From Flectonema sp. DT1601 (taxonomy: Eukaryota; Euglenozoa; Diplonemea; Diplonemida; Diplonemidae), in NCBI GenBank assembly GCA_964019425.1, contig OZ025827.1:434001-498000 (forward strand): a DNA stretch of 64,000 nucleotides. The letters are read 5' to 3'. Of this stretch, positions 11,958-23,719 are shown in pieces (the stretch's first letter is position 1; each line of letters starts with the position of its first letter). The position numbers and the translations under genes were made by a program. The notes under the pieces were generated by a model. The model had not been told where the DNA came from. It ran no database searches and saw only the letters and a program-made list of their open reading frames with translations.

Positions 11958-13340
11958 AATGAAAATTAAATTTAGAAAGAGTGTGGTTTGCGACGGCTTC
12001 CTGAATGACCGTATTAAAAATTTTCCCGTCGCAGTTGCCCACAGCTATCGGTCTCGTTTTCGAGATGTCTTTCTCATCGGAGTTGGGCTTTGGGAGCATT
12101 GTTACAAATGCTAAGCCCCAACTATCCGGATAGGCCTTGAGTTCGAAAATTCTCTTTAATACCTTGTAAAGTGCTTCCATAAAAGTTGGGACCTTTTTCC
12201 ATACAACATAAGGTATGCAATTGGGACCAGGGGCACATTTGTTTTTCTTCTTTGATAAGAATACCAAACTGTTCGAAGCTCGGGAACTGGATATCATCCA
12301 TTGTCTTGTAGTCAGACTTAGGTAAAAAAGAGGGATGGGTGAAATCAGTTTTTCTTTTTTCATTGTCACAATAATTGTTTTTAAAATGTTCAATTATTTT
12401 TTCCTCTGGAATATCAAGGGAGGGGGGTTGAGGATCTTCTTTTTGGAGTTCTTCTTTTATGGCAGTAAACGGATTTTGACGAAATTTATCTTGTAATTTT
12501 TTTAATAAAAATTTTTTTTCTAGATTCCGATACATTCGGAAAATCCTTTTCATTCTCGTTCTTGCCTCTTTCCATTTGACAGCGTTCTCTATAGAAGGCC
12601 CAGATTTGCGGAGCTCCTGTCTTAGCTGTTTCATTTCCAGACGACATTCACGTTTTTCTTGGTCGAGGATGACCTCTTCCCTTGATTTCTGTTTGCGGGG
12701 TAAATTCCGCTTTGTTTCTTCAAAGAAACTGCTACATATTTGATAAACCGTGTTTATCAAGTTGGTCGGCAGGCTTTAAAGAGTTTTCTGTTTCGACGGT
12801 GAAAGTTTGGAGTTTTTCTGCAGCAGAAACGTCGATGTCCTTCCATTCAGTTCCAAAAGATCGGAATTTGAGACGAGACGGGTGTAACGGGGTAAAAGTG
12901 GGTGTTGTAGAGTTACAAGGAACGAAAGCTGTTTGTGAAGTTTTAAAATCTACAGATTCTCCTACAAAGGGAGGTTCCAGGTCTGAATTATTCCCTGTGA
13001 GTGGAGACAGAGGTGTACCTTTACATGTACCGTTAACACAGTGTTTCGCTCTCGTAGCGATACTTTTGAAAAGCTTACCACATTCTGGACAAGGTAAGTG
13101 GTAACAATCTTTAACTTGGGAGTGGGTAGATGGGGGAAAACGTGACTTATAGTCCTTAAATTCCTTACTAAACTTACAGTTACGTCTAAAATGCGCAACT
13201 GGACCTTTGAGGTATGTCTCAAAACATAAAGGACATTTGGCTACTAAAGTTTTATCCCCATCCAGAGCCGATCTCGAAATAGCCTCTTGTAAAGCCTCGG
13301 GGGCTGGGTTGGCCCTGAGTGACCCCACTGGGTTTCTCAT
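11958..13340 (-). pseudogene. R2/NeSL-like LINE, N-terminal fragment (minus copy)
   Basis: The three overlapping open frames 13340-12732, 12760-12122 and 12393-11958 match in order the N-terminal part of the plus-strand copy at 18490-20052: two zinc-finger-like segments (CPLC...C and CPECGK...C), a charged linker and the start of the RT (APGPN, PNSDEKDISKTRPIA). At least two frameshifts break it. At its 3' end it stops at the 32-bp repeat. Unlike the plus copy it lacks the 187-bp insertion before the YPDSWG block, so it shows the empty site of that insertion. Confidence 0.85.
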
Positions 13341-13640
13341 GGTTCATAGTACCTGTGTGAAGTTATAAAATGAAAGGTAAACTATGAACTACAAATGACT
13401 TAGCCTGTTATTATAATGCCATAGGCAGGCCCTGCATTCAGCAACTATCCATCAGTGCTTGGATGTCCTGATCTTCTTCTAAAAAAAAGAAAGAAAAACT
13501 AAATTGTTGCTGGGATCACTCAGGATCAACTGACTACCAATGCTACCTGTTGTACTTGCTCACTATGGGGGGTGATGCCAAACTCCCAGAAATACTTAAC
13601 TGCTTTCCTTCTAAGATTAGTAGAGACCACCAATGTTGTA
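13341..13640. other. Unassigned spacer upstream of the minus LINE copy
   Basis: About 300 bp; possibly 5' sequence of the minus LINE copy, but it does not match the region before the plus copy (18077-18489). No ORF of note. Confidence 0.4.
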
Positions 13641-16600
13641 AGTTTCAAAAAATCTGCCAGCTCCACACACAAAGCTTGCAACACAAAGTTTCAAAAAACC
13701 TGCCATCTCCACACAAGAAATTTTAAAAAACCTGGCAGCTCTACACACAAAGTTTCAGAAAACCTGCCAGCTCCGCACAAAGTTTTAAAAAACCTGCCAG
13801 CTCCACACACAAAGTTTCAAAAAAGCTGCCATCTCCACACACAAAGTTTCAAAAAAGCTGCCATCTCCACACAATAAATTTTAAAAAACCTGCCAACTCC
13901 ACACGCAAAGTTTCAAAAAACCTGCCAGCTCTACACACAAAGTTTGCAAAACCCGCCAACTCCACGCGCAAAGTTTCAGAAAACCTGCCAGCTCCACACA
14001 CAAAGTTTCAAAAAAGCTGCCATCTCCACACACAAAGTTTCAAAAAAGCTGCCATCTCCACACAATAAATTTTAAAAAACCTGCCAACTCCACACGCAAA
14101 GTTTCAAAAAACCTGCCAGCTCTACACACAAAGTTTGCAAAACCCGCCAACTCCACGCGCAAAGTTTCAGAAAACCTGCCAGCTCCACACACAAAGTTTC
14201 AAAAAACCTGCCAGCTCTACACACAAAGTTTGCAAAACCCGCCAACTCCACGCGCAAAGTTTCAGAAAACCTGCCAGCTTCACACACAAAGTTTGCAAAA
14301 CCCGCCAACTCCACGCGCAAAGTTTCAGAAAACCTGCCAGCTCCACAAACAAAGTTTTAAAAAACCTGCCGGCGACACACACAAAGTTAGCAAAACCTGC
14401 TAACTCAACGCGCAAAGTTTCAAAAAACCTGCCATCTCCGAACAAAGTTTTAAAAATCCTGCCAACTCCACACGCAAAGTTTCAGAAAACCTGCCAGCTC
14501 CACACACAAAGCTTGCAACACAAAGTTTCAAAAAACCTGCCATCTCCACACAAGAAATTTTAAAAAACCTGGCAGCTCTACACACAAAGTTTCAGAAAAC
14601 CTGCCAGCTCCGCACAAAGTTTTAAAAAACCTGCCAGCTCCACACACAAAGTTTCAAAAAAGCTGCCATCTCCACACACAAAGTTTCAAAAAAGCTGCCA
14701 TCTCCACACAATAAATTTTAAAAAACCTGCCAGCTCCACACACAAAGTTTTAAAAAACCTGCCAGCTCTACACACAAAGTTTGCAAAACCCGCCAACTCC
14801 ACGCGCAAAGTTTCAGAAAACCTGCCAGCTCCACAAACAAAGTTTTAAAACACCTGCCGGCGACACACACAAAGTTACCTGCTAACTCAACGCGCAAAGT
14901 TTCAAAAAACCTGCCATCTCCGAACAAAGTTTTAAAAATCCTGCCAACTCCACACGCAAAGTTTCAGAAAACCTGCCAGCTCCACACACAAAGTTTGAAA
15001 AACCCGCCAACTCCACACAAAGTTTCAGAAAACCTGCCAGCTCCACAAACAAAGCTTTAAAAAACCTGCCAACTCCACGCACAAAGTTTAAAAAAACCTG
15101 CCAACTCCACGCGCAAAGTTTCAGAAAACCTGCCAAAAAACCTGCCAGCTCCACAAACAAAGCTTCAAAAAACCTCAGCTCCACAAACAAAGTTTTAAAA
15201 AACCTGCCGGCGACACACACAAAGTTAGCAAAACCTGCCAACTCAACGCGCAAAGTTTCAAAAAACCTGCCATCTCCACAAGAAATTTTAAAAAACTTGC
15301 CAGCTCCACATGCAAAGTTTCAAAAATCAGTTTCAAAAAACCTGCCAACTCCACATGCAAAGTTTCAAAAATCCTGCCATCTCCGAACAAAGTTTTAAAA
15401 ATCCTGCCAACTCCACACGCAAAGTTTCAGAAAACCTGCCAGCTCCACAAACAAAGCTTCAAAAAACCTGCCAGCTCCACGCACAAGGTTTTTAAAAAAC
15501 CTCCCAGCTCAGCACAAAGTTTGCAAAACCTGCCGGCTCCGCACAAAGTTTGCAAAAACAGCCAACTCCACGCGCAAAGTTTCAGAAAACCTGCCAAAAA
15601 ACCTGCCAGCTCCACAAACAAAGCTTCAAAAAACCTCAGCTCCACAAACAAAGTTTTAAAAAACCTGCCGGCGACACACACAAAGTTTTAAAAATCCTGC
15701 CAACTCCACGCGCAAAGTTTCAGAAAACCTGCCAGCTCCACACACAAAGTTTCAAAAAACCTGCCAGCTCCACACACAAAGTTTGCAAAACCTGCCAACT
15801 CCACACAAAGTTTCAAAAATCCTGCCAACTCCACATGCAAAGTTCAAAAAACCTGCCATCTCCGCACAAAGTTTAAAAAACCTGCCAACTCCACACACAA
15901 AGTTTGCAAAACCTGCCAACTCCACACAAAGTTTCAGAAAACCTGCCAGCTCCACAAGCAAAGTTTTAAAAAACCTGCCAGCTCCACACACAAAGTTTCA
16001 AAAATCCTGCCAACTACACAAGCAAAGTTTCAAAAAACCTGCCATCTCCGCACAAAGTTTAAAAAACCTGCCAACTCCACACGCAAAGTTTCAAAAAACC
16101 TGCCAACTCCACACACAAAGTTTGCAAAACCTGCCAGCTCCACACAAAGTTTCAGAAAACCTGCCAGCTCCACAAGCAAAGTTTCAAAAAACCTGCCAGC
16201 TCCGCACACAAAGTTTCAAAAATCCTGCCAACTCCACATGCAAAGTTTCAAAAAACCTGCCATCTCCGCACAAAGTTTAAAAAACCTGCCAACTCCACAC
16301 GCAAAGTTTCAAAAAACCTGCCAACTCCACACGCAAAGTTTCAGAAAACCTGCCAGCTCCACAAAGCCCTTTGGGCCTGTTAAAAAAAAAGAAATAAAAA
16401 GAAAGTTTACATCGGGAATGGGGCAGGAGCCAAAAGCTCCCAGTCCGTTACTTCCCACTTTATCGAAATCAAAGTTTTAAAAAACCTGCCAACTCCACAC
16501 GCAAAGTTTCAAAAAACCTTCCATATCCGAACAAAGTTTTAAAAAACCTGCCGGCTCCGCACAAAGTTTGCAAAACCTGCCAACTCCACACGCAAAGTTT

Positions 16601-16878
16601 CAAAAAACCTGCCAACTCCACACGCAAAGTTTCAAAAAACCTGCCAGTTCCGCACAAAGTTTGCAAAACCTGCCAACTCCACGCGCAAAGTTTCAAAAAA
16701 CCTGCCAGCTCCACAAACAAAGCTTCAAAAAACCTCAGCTCCACAAACAAAGTTTTAAAAAACCTGCCGGCGACACACACAAAGTTTCAAAAAACCTGCC
16801 ATCTCCGAACAAAGTTTTAAAAATCCTGCCAACTCCACGCGCAAAGTTTCAGAAAACCTGCCAACTCCACACACAAGC
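13641..16878. repeat. Degenerate 32-bp tandem array, left block
   Basis: Roughly 95 units of a 32-bp repeat (core AAACCTGCC[AG][AG]CTCCACAC, then CAAAGTTT[CT]) with variants such as CGCGCAAAG, GGCGACACAC and shortened units. A larger period of about 840 bp is visible: the variant AAAGCTTGCAACACAAAG occurs near 13671 and again near 14508. Units around 15783-16475 recur almost unchanged at 40644-41150. A 114-bp LINE 3' end interrupts it at 16362-16475. Long ORFs on both strands are by-products, because the unit lacks stops in some frames. Confidence 0.93.
16362..16475 (+). mobile_element. Very short LINE 3'-end copy in the 32-bp array
   Basis: About 114 bp that equals only the last part of the shared 3' end (from CCCTTTGGGCC to ATCGAAAT). 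It is flanked by CAAAG on both sides, a likely 5-bp target duplication within the 32-bp unit. Confidence 0.7.
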
Positions 16879-17176
16879 TGAATTCGATAGAGTGGGAAGT
16901 AACGGACTGGGAGCTTTTGGCTCCTGCCCTATTCCCGATGTAAACTTTCTTTTTATTTTTTTTTTTTTTTTAACAGGCCCAGAGGGCGACAATGACTGTT
17001 GCTGACCAAGGAATAATATTCAAATGAATTTTCGTTTCAAAGAAACGAACAGAATTAAAAGAGAGGCAGAGAAAAAAAAAAAAAAAGAAAGAAAAGAAAA
17101 AAAAAATATGAAGAGGAAATAATCAAACATGAAAAAAATAAAAAAAAAAAAAAAATATAAATAAAAAACGTTGTAT
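16879..17176 (-). mobile_element. Inverted copy of the LINE 3' end
   Basis: Reverse complement of the terminal block, starting GAATTCGATA and running through the GGAGC/GCTCC, GCCC/GGGC-like and GTTTC/GAAAC stem-loops to the ACGTT-TATA area. It ends head to head with a forward copy at about 17177. Confidence 0.8.
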
Positions 17177-17638
17177 ACCATTTTTTTTTTCTTTTTAAAA
17201 AAATAAATAAAAAGAATTAAAATAAAAAAAAAAAAAAAAGAATAAACAATGTTATCATTGTTTTTTTTATCGATCGACTATGTCGATTACTTTCTATTTT
17301 CCGTCCTGGTCAGGACGCTAAACTGATTGTTTTTTCTTTAAAAATAAATAAAAAGAATAAAAAAAAAAAAAAAGGAATAAACAATGTTATCATTGTTTTT
17401 TTTTAATCGATCGACTATGTCGATTACTTACTATTTTCCGTCCTGGTCAAGACGCTAAACTGATTGTTTTTTCTTTAAAATAATTAAAAAGATTTAAAAA
17501 AAAAAAAAAAAAAAAAATGAATAAACAATGTTATCATAGTTTTTTTTTCTATCGATCAACTATGTCGATTAATTTCTATTTTCCGTCCTGATCGAGACGC
17601 TAAACTGATTGTTTCCTTTTTTTAAAATAATAAATAAG

Positions 17639-17671
<33 letters not shown>

Positions 17672-17850
17672 ATCTCCCTGCTATCCCTCATATCCCCACA
17701 ATAATATTATACCTTTTCATTTTCTCTTTCCTTTTCTGGTCTTTTTTTTTTCTTTTTTTTCCTTTTTCATACAACGTTTTTTATTTATATATATATTTTT
17801 TTTTTTTTTTTTTTTCATGTTTGATTATTTCCTCTTCATTTTTTTTTTTC

Positions 17851-17883
<33 letters not shown>

Positions 17884-18076
17884 TTCCTCTGCCTCTCTCT
17901 TAATTCTGTTCGTTTCTTTGAAACGAAAATTCATTTGAATATTATTCCTTGGTCAGCAACCATCATTGTCGCCCTTTGGGCCTGTTAAAAAAAATAAAAA
18001 TAAAAAGAAAGTTTACATCGGGAATAGGGCAGGAGCCAAAAGCTCCCAGTCCGTTACTTCCCACTTTATCGAAATT
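17177..18076 (+). mobile_element. 5'-truncated LINE 3' region (satellite units plus end block)
   Basis: Three or so satellite units with AACAATGTTATCATTG, then the block beginning GAGCATCTCCCTGC, then the shared end ATCGAAATTC at about 18076. Nearly identical to 38166-39066, so the two share a recent origin. Confidence 0.8.
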
Positions 18077-18489
18077 CAGCTTTTTGTGGAGCTATCCACT
18101 CTGCGGTCTTTTTAGGCCCCTCTATCTCCTTTGCTTTATAAGACCCAATGTTTCTTCTCATCCAATTGCTTTTCTCAAGTTGCCTCTTCGGCATTCATTT
18201 GCCAACCACATTATTTATCAAAATATATATTATAAACAAGTAGTTACTCCGATTTTTCTGTTTTAGAGCGTAGCTCGTTTTCCTTTAAACAGTATTTACC
18301 AAAAAAAAACTCTAGGGTTAGCTGCCCGAAATTAAAAAAAAAAGGAATAGTTTAAAAAAAAAGATCTTAACTCATCGATATTGTTTCTGAGCCATTCTCT
18401 TTTCTATTTTTTTTTTTTTTCTTATTATTGCTACTTCACAACAAAAAAAAAAAGAAACACCGGGCCGGCGGTGTCATAAAGATACTGGC
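18077..18489 (+). other. Probable 5' region of the plus-strand LINE
   Basis: About 410 bp between the preceding 3' end and the LINE coding frame, with A runs and no ORF. It is taken as 5' UTR by position only. Confidence 0.35.
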
Positions 18490-19689
18490 AACCATCTCTC
18501 AGCCAACCCAGCCCCCGAGGCTTTGCAAGAGGCTATTTCGAGATCGGCTCTGGATGGGGATAAAACTTTAGTAGCCAAATGTCCTTTATGTTTTGAGACA
18601 TACCTCAAAGGTCCAGTTGCGCATTTTAGACGTAACTGTAAGTTTAGTAAGGAATTTAAGGACTATAAGTCACGTTTTCCCCCATCTACCCACTCCCAAG
18701 TTAAAGATTGTTACCACTTACCTTGTCCAGATTGTGGTAAGCTTTTCAAAAGTATCGCTACGAGAGCGAAACACTGTGTTAACGGTACATGTAAAGGTAC
18801 ACCTCTGTCTCCCCTCACAGGGAATAATTCAGACCTGGAACCTCCCTTTGTAGGAGAATCTGTAGATTTTAAAACTTCACAAACAGCTTTCGTTCCTTAT
18901 AACTCTACAACACCCACTTTTACCCCGTTACACCCGTCTCGTCTCAAATTCCGATCTTTTGGAACTGAATGGAAGGACATCGACGTTTCTGCTGCAGAAA
19001 AACTTCAAACTTTCTCCGTCGAAACAGAAAACTCTTCAAAACCTGCCGACCAACTTGATAAACTACTCAAAACGGTTTATCAAATATGTAGCGGTTTCTT
19101 TGAAGAAACAAAGCGGAATTTACCCCGCAAACAGAAATCAAGGGAAGAGGTCATCCTCGACCAAGAAAAACTTGAATGTCGTCTGGAAATGAAACAGCTA
19201 AGACAGGAGCTCCGCAAATCTGGGCCTTCTATAGAGAACGCTGTCAAATGGAAAGAGGCAAGAACGAGATTGAAAAGGATTTTCCGAATGTATCGGAATT
19301 TAGAAAAGAAAAATTTATTCAAAAAATTACAAGATAAATTTCGTCAAAATCCGTTTACTGCCATAAAAGAAGAACTCCAAAAAGAAGATCCTCAACCCCC
19401 CTCCCTTGATATTCCAGAGGAAAAAATAATTGAACATTTTAAAAACAATTATTGTGACAATGAAAAAAAAAAAACTGATTTCACCCATCCCTCTTTTTTA
19501 CCTAAGTCTGACTACAAGACAATGGATGATATCCAGTTCCCGAGCTTCGAACAGTTTGGTATTCTCTTATCAAAGAAAAAAAACAAATGTGCCCCTGGTC
19601 CCAATTGCATACCTTATGTTGTATGGAAAAAGGTCCCAACTTTTATGGAAGCACTTTACAAGGTATTAAAGAGAATTTTCGAACTCAAG

Positions 19690-19876
19690 CTCTCTCTTAA
19701 TTCTGTTCGTTTCTTTGAAACGAAAATTCATTTGAATATTATTCCTTGGTCAGCAACCATCATTGTCGCCCTTTGGGCCTGTTAAAAAAAAAAAAAAAAT
19801 AAAAAGAAAGTTTACGTCGGGAATAGGGCAGGAGCCAAAAGCTCCCAGTCCGTTACTTCCCACTTATCGAAATTCA
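19690..19876 (+). mobile_element. 187-bp LINE 3'-end insertion inside the LINE ORF
   Basis: It starts at CTCTCTCTTAATTCTG and ends at ATCGAAATTC. The minus copy at 11958-13340 gives the uninterrupted sequence (GAACTCAAGGCCTATCC), so the borders are exact to a base or two. There is no GT-AG and little or no target duplication. Confidence 0.85.
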
Positions 19877-21016
19877 GCCTATCCGGATAGTTGGGGCTTA
19901 GCATTTGTAACAATGCTCCCAAAGCCCAACTCCGATGGGAAAGACATCTCGAAAACGAGACCGATAGCTGTGGGCAACTGCGACGGGAAAATTTTTAATA
20001 CGGTTATTCAGGAAGCCGTCGCAAACCACACTCTTTCTAAATTTAATTTTCAAAAAGGCTTTAGGAAAGGTGTCTCTGGGTGTATCGAACATGCCACGAT
20101 CACCTCAGAGATTTTTAAAGAAGTGAAAGCTCTCCGGAAAAACCTAACAATTGTCTGGGTGGATTTGGCAGATGCTTTCGGCTCAGTCAAACATCAATTA
20201 ATTTTCTTTGCTTTAAAATATTTCGGAATTCACGAAAGAATAATCGGTTTCTATAAAAGGTATTATTCCTCCATGCGCGTCCAAATCAGAGTTGGAGAAG
20301 GCCTGACGCCCACTATCCCTTTTGAAGTTGGTGTCTTTCAAGGCTGCGTTTCCTCCCCAACCCTTTTTAATTTGGTATTCCAACTACTGCTCTTTTCCTT
20401 AGCAGTTCATCAACAGGAAGCCTACGAGTTTAACAATAAATCCCTCCAACTATTAGTTGCAGCTTTTGCTGATGATTTACAACTTACCACGTCATCAAAG
20501 GCGGGGGCAAAATTGCTAATCAAGTCGCTCGAACAGTTTCTTTCCTGGTCTCGTGGTATGAAAGCGAAACCCCAGAAATGCATTGCCCACAGCTTTGTAC
20601 AAGGGAAACCAGCTAACCCGGACCTGAAGATTAACAATGTTCCGATTACGAATCTCCAGGAAGCTGGAGAGTTCAAATACCTCGGGCGTTGGTTTGAGCC
20701 GAACGCCAAAGAACAGAAATTGCGAGAGCGCCTGACCACTTTTACCAGGAATTTTTTAAAAAAAGTCGACGCCATGCCACTATATGGGTCTCAGAAGGCT
20801 TGGTCTGTCCAACACTTGTTATTGTCAAGGTTAACATGGAGTTTAATGATCCATGACTTATCTCTCCCTTTTGCCAAAAAAATGGACAAAATTATTAAAC
20901 CTTTTTTGAAAAAATGGTGGGGATTTGTCCGCTCTGCGAACACAGTCATCCTTTTTACCGGTTCAAAGAACACTGTTGGTCTCAGACACAAAAGAGTTGA
21001 GACGCTATATAAAAAA

Positions 21017-21243
21017 CAATGTTATCATTGTTTTTTTTTTATCGTTCGACTTTGTCGACTAATTTTTATTTTCCGTTTTTTTTTCTTTAAAAATAAATAA
21101 AAAGAATTTAAAAAAAAAAAAAAAAAAAGAATAAACAATGTTATCATTGTTTTTTTATCGATCGACTATGTCGATCACTTTCTATTTTCCGTCCTGGTCA
21201 AGACGCTAAACTGATTGTTTTTTCTTTAAAATATTAAAAAGGA

Positions 21244-21275
<32 letters not shown>

Positions 21276-22222
21276 TAAACAATGTTATCATTGTTTTTTA
21301 TCGATCGACTATGTCGATCACTTTCTATTTTCCGTCCTGGTCAAGACGCTAAACTGATTGTTTTTTCTTTAAAAAATAATTAAAAGGTTTAAAAAAAAAA
21401 AAAAAAAAAAAAAGATTAATCAATGTTATCATTGTTTTTTTATCGATCGACTATGTCGATCACTTTCAATTTTCCGTCCTGGTCAGGACGCTAAACTGAT
21501 TGTTTTTTCTTTAAAAATAAATGAAAAGAACAAAAAAAAAAAAAAAAAAAAAAAAGGAATAAACAATGTTATCATTGTTTTTTTTTTATCGATCGACTAT
21601 GTCGATTACTTTCTATTTTCCGTCCTGGTCAAGACGCTAAACTGATTGTTTTTTCTTTAAAATAATTAAAAGGATTTAAAAAAAAAAAAAAAAAGAATAA
21701 ACAATGTTATCATTTTTTTTTTCTATCGATCGACTATGTCGATTAATTTCTATTTTCCGTCCTGATCGAGACGCTAAACTGATTGTTTCCTTTTTTTAAA
21801 TAATAAAAAAAAAAAAAAAAAAGAGCATCTCCCTGCTATCCTCATATCCCCACAATAATATTATACCTTTTCATTTTCTCTTTCCTTTTCTGGTCTTTTT
21901 TTTTTCTTTTTTTCCTTTTTCATACAACGTTTTTTATTTATATTTTTTTTTTTTTTTTTTTTCATGTTTGATTATTTCCTCTTCATATTTTTCTTTTTCT
22001 ATTCTTTCTTTTTTTTTTTTTTTTTTTCTCTGCCTCTCTCTCAATTCTGTTCGTTTCTTTGAAACGAAAATTCATTTGAATATTATTCCTTGGTCAGCAA
22101 CCATCATTGTCGCCCTTTGGGCCTGTTAAAAAAAAAAATAAAAATAAAAAGAAAGTTTACATCGGGAATAGGGCAGGAGCCAAAAGCTCCCAGTCCGTTA
22201 CTTCCCACTTATCGAAATTCAA
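21017..22222 (+). mobile_element. 1.2-kb LINE 3'-region insertion inside the LINE ORF
   Basis: Six or so satellite units and the terminal block, ending ATCGAAATTC. AACAA occurs at both borders, a likely 5-bp target duplication. The insert has stops, but its length (1,206 bp between equivalent codons) happens to be a multiple of three. Confidence 0.82.
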
Positions 22223-23719
22223 CAAGCGCAATCAATTAAACTAGACATCCTCAGATCCTCACAGGACTCTGACATGCACGGTGTCTACAATGTTATTATG
22301 GAGAAATCGTCCAACTGGTCGAAAAAGTTTTCAGCTTCTGCTGAGTGGGAGCGCCTTATTAAGTTTTTTTCTTACCGTTCTCTTGCGAAGCAATCAGCTG
22401 GTCTTGGTCACCGATTGCGCGATCTACGTACTACTCGCCCCGATCTCCTTAAGCGTTTTGAAGTGGAAGCCACAGATGAACTACTGAACTCTTTGAATAA
22501 ATTACAAGTCCAAGGTCAGTGGAAGGAGTGGTCTAAATGTATGATAAACGACTTCACCTGGAATAAGGTACTTAGGGAGGGAAATCCTGCCTATATCTCA
22601 TTTCAACTGAAAGCGGTTACAAACACCCTCCCCTCACAAGATAATTTAAAGAGGTGGAACATCACCAATGTGGACCAAAATTGTGTTTTGTGTGGCAAAG
22701 TGAATCCTACCCTCAGGCATGTCTTAACAGGCTGTCCTGTCTCTTTAACACAAGGGAGGTTCACGTGGCGTCACGACAGCGTTCTAAAACGCATTGTTAT
22801 CTTCTTGGAAGAGTTGATAATAAAAGCCAACAAAAGAAAAGAAAACCTCCCGCCTCCCTCTCAAACTTTTTTAAAAACAGGGGAAAATAAACCCCTAGAA
22901 AGAATTTCTAAAGAGACAGGCGAACTCTCACTAGCGAATGATTGGGTCATCCTCGACGATGTCGGTGATAACCGCCTAATTGTTCCTCTTGAAGTGTGCC
23001 ATGTCTCGTCCTCTCTAAGACCAGACATTTTTATTTATTCTTTTTTTGCGAAAAGAGCACTGATTCTGGAGCTGACGTGTCCAAATGAAGATCGTTTCGA
23101 AACCTCTCATGTCTTAAAGGAAAAGAAATACCTAAAGCTAAGAGACTCGATCATCGCTAATGGCTTCGACTGTAACATTTTTACTATTGAAGTTGGCGTA
23201 CGAGGAAACATCTGCATGGACCAGCTGAACATCTGGACACGTCACATCGGTTCACCTTTAGCACCAACAAAAGCTTTATTTTGTGAATGCACCAGAATCG
23301 CCAGACAGTGCTCATATGTTCTGTTCCAGACGAGGAACCTCCCCACGTGGCATTCAAGACCACTAATGCGCAGCATTAAAGAAGAACCTGCCACTGCAAG
23401 TTTTATAAAAGATGGTAAAGAAATCTTCCCTGTGGAAGAAGTCAAAATCCACAAAGTAACAAAACTGAAAACGATCGAAAAGCTCACCATTGAAAGATCG
23501 TGGCTTGAGAAATGTTTTATCTGGCAAACTTGTTACGCATCGGCTCTTTCTATTCTACTTATTGCCAATGGTTCTTCCTCCCCGGCCCCTTCTGTTTTGT
23601 TAGATGAGGATGAGCTCACTGGACTCTCCTTGTCATTCTCTTCTATTTCTTCCATCTCTTTCCAGACTCCCCCACCTGAACTCATGTCAACGGGATCGCA
23701 AACACTTCCTGCTGATTTC

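Noticed and set aside
13572-16780. Long ORFs on both strands in the 32-bp array (repeated KPASSTHK / VELAGFLK products)
   Set aside because: The 32-bp unit lacks stops in several frames, so open frames arise on both strands in all phases; products are pure repeat translations with no start context.
19690-22222. The two LINE-ORF interruptions as introns
   Set aside because: Borders are not GT-AG, the 3' end is the same as in non-genic copies, and one has a target duplication.
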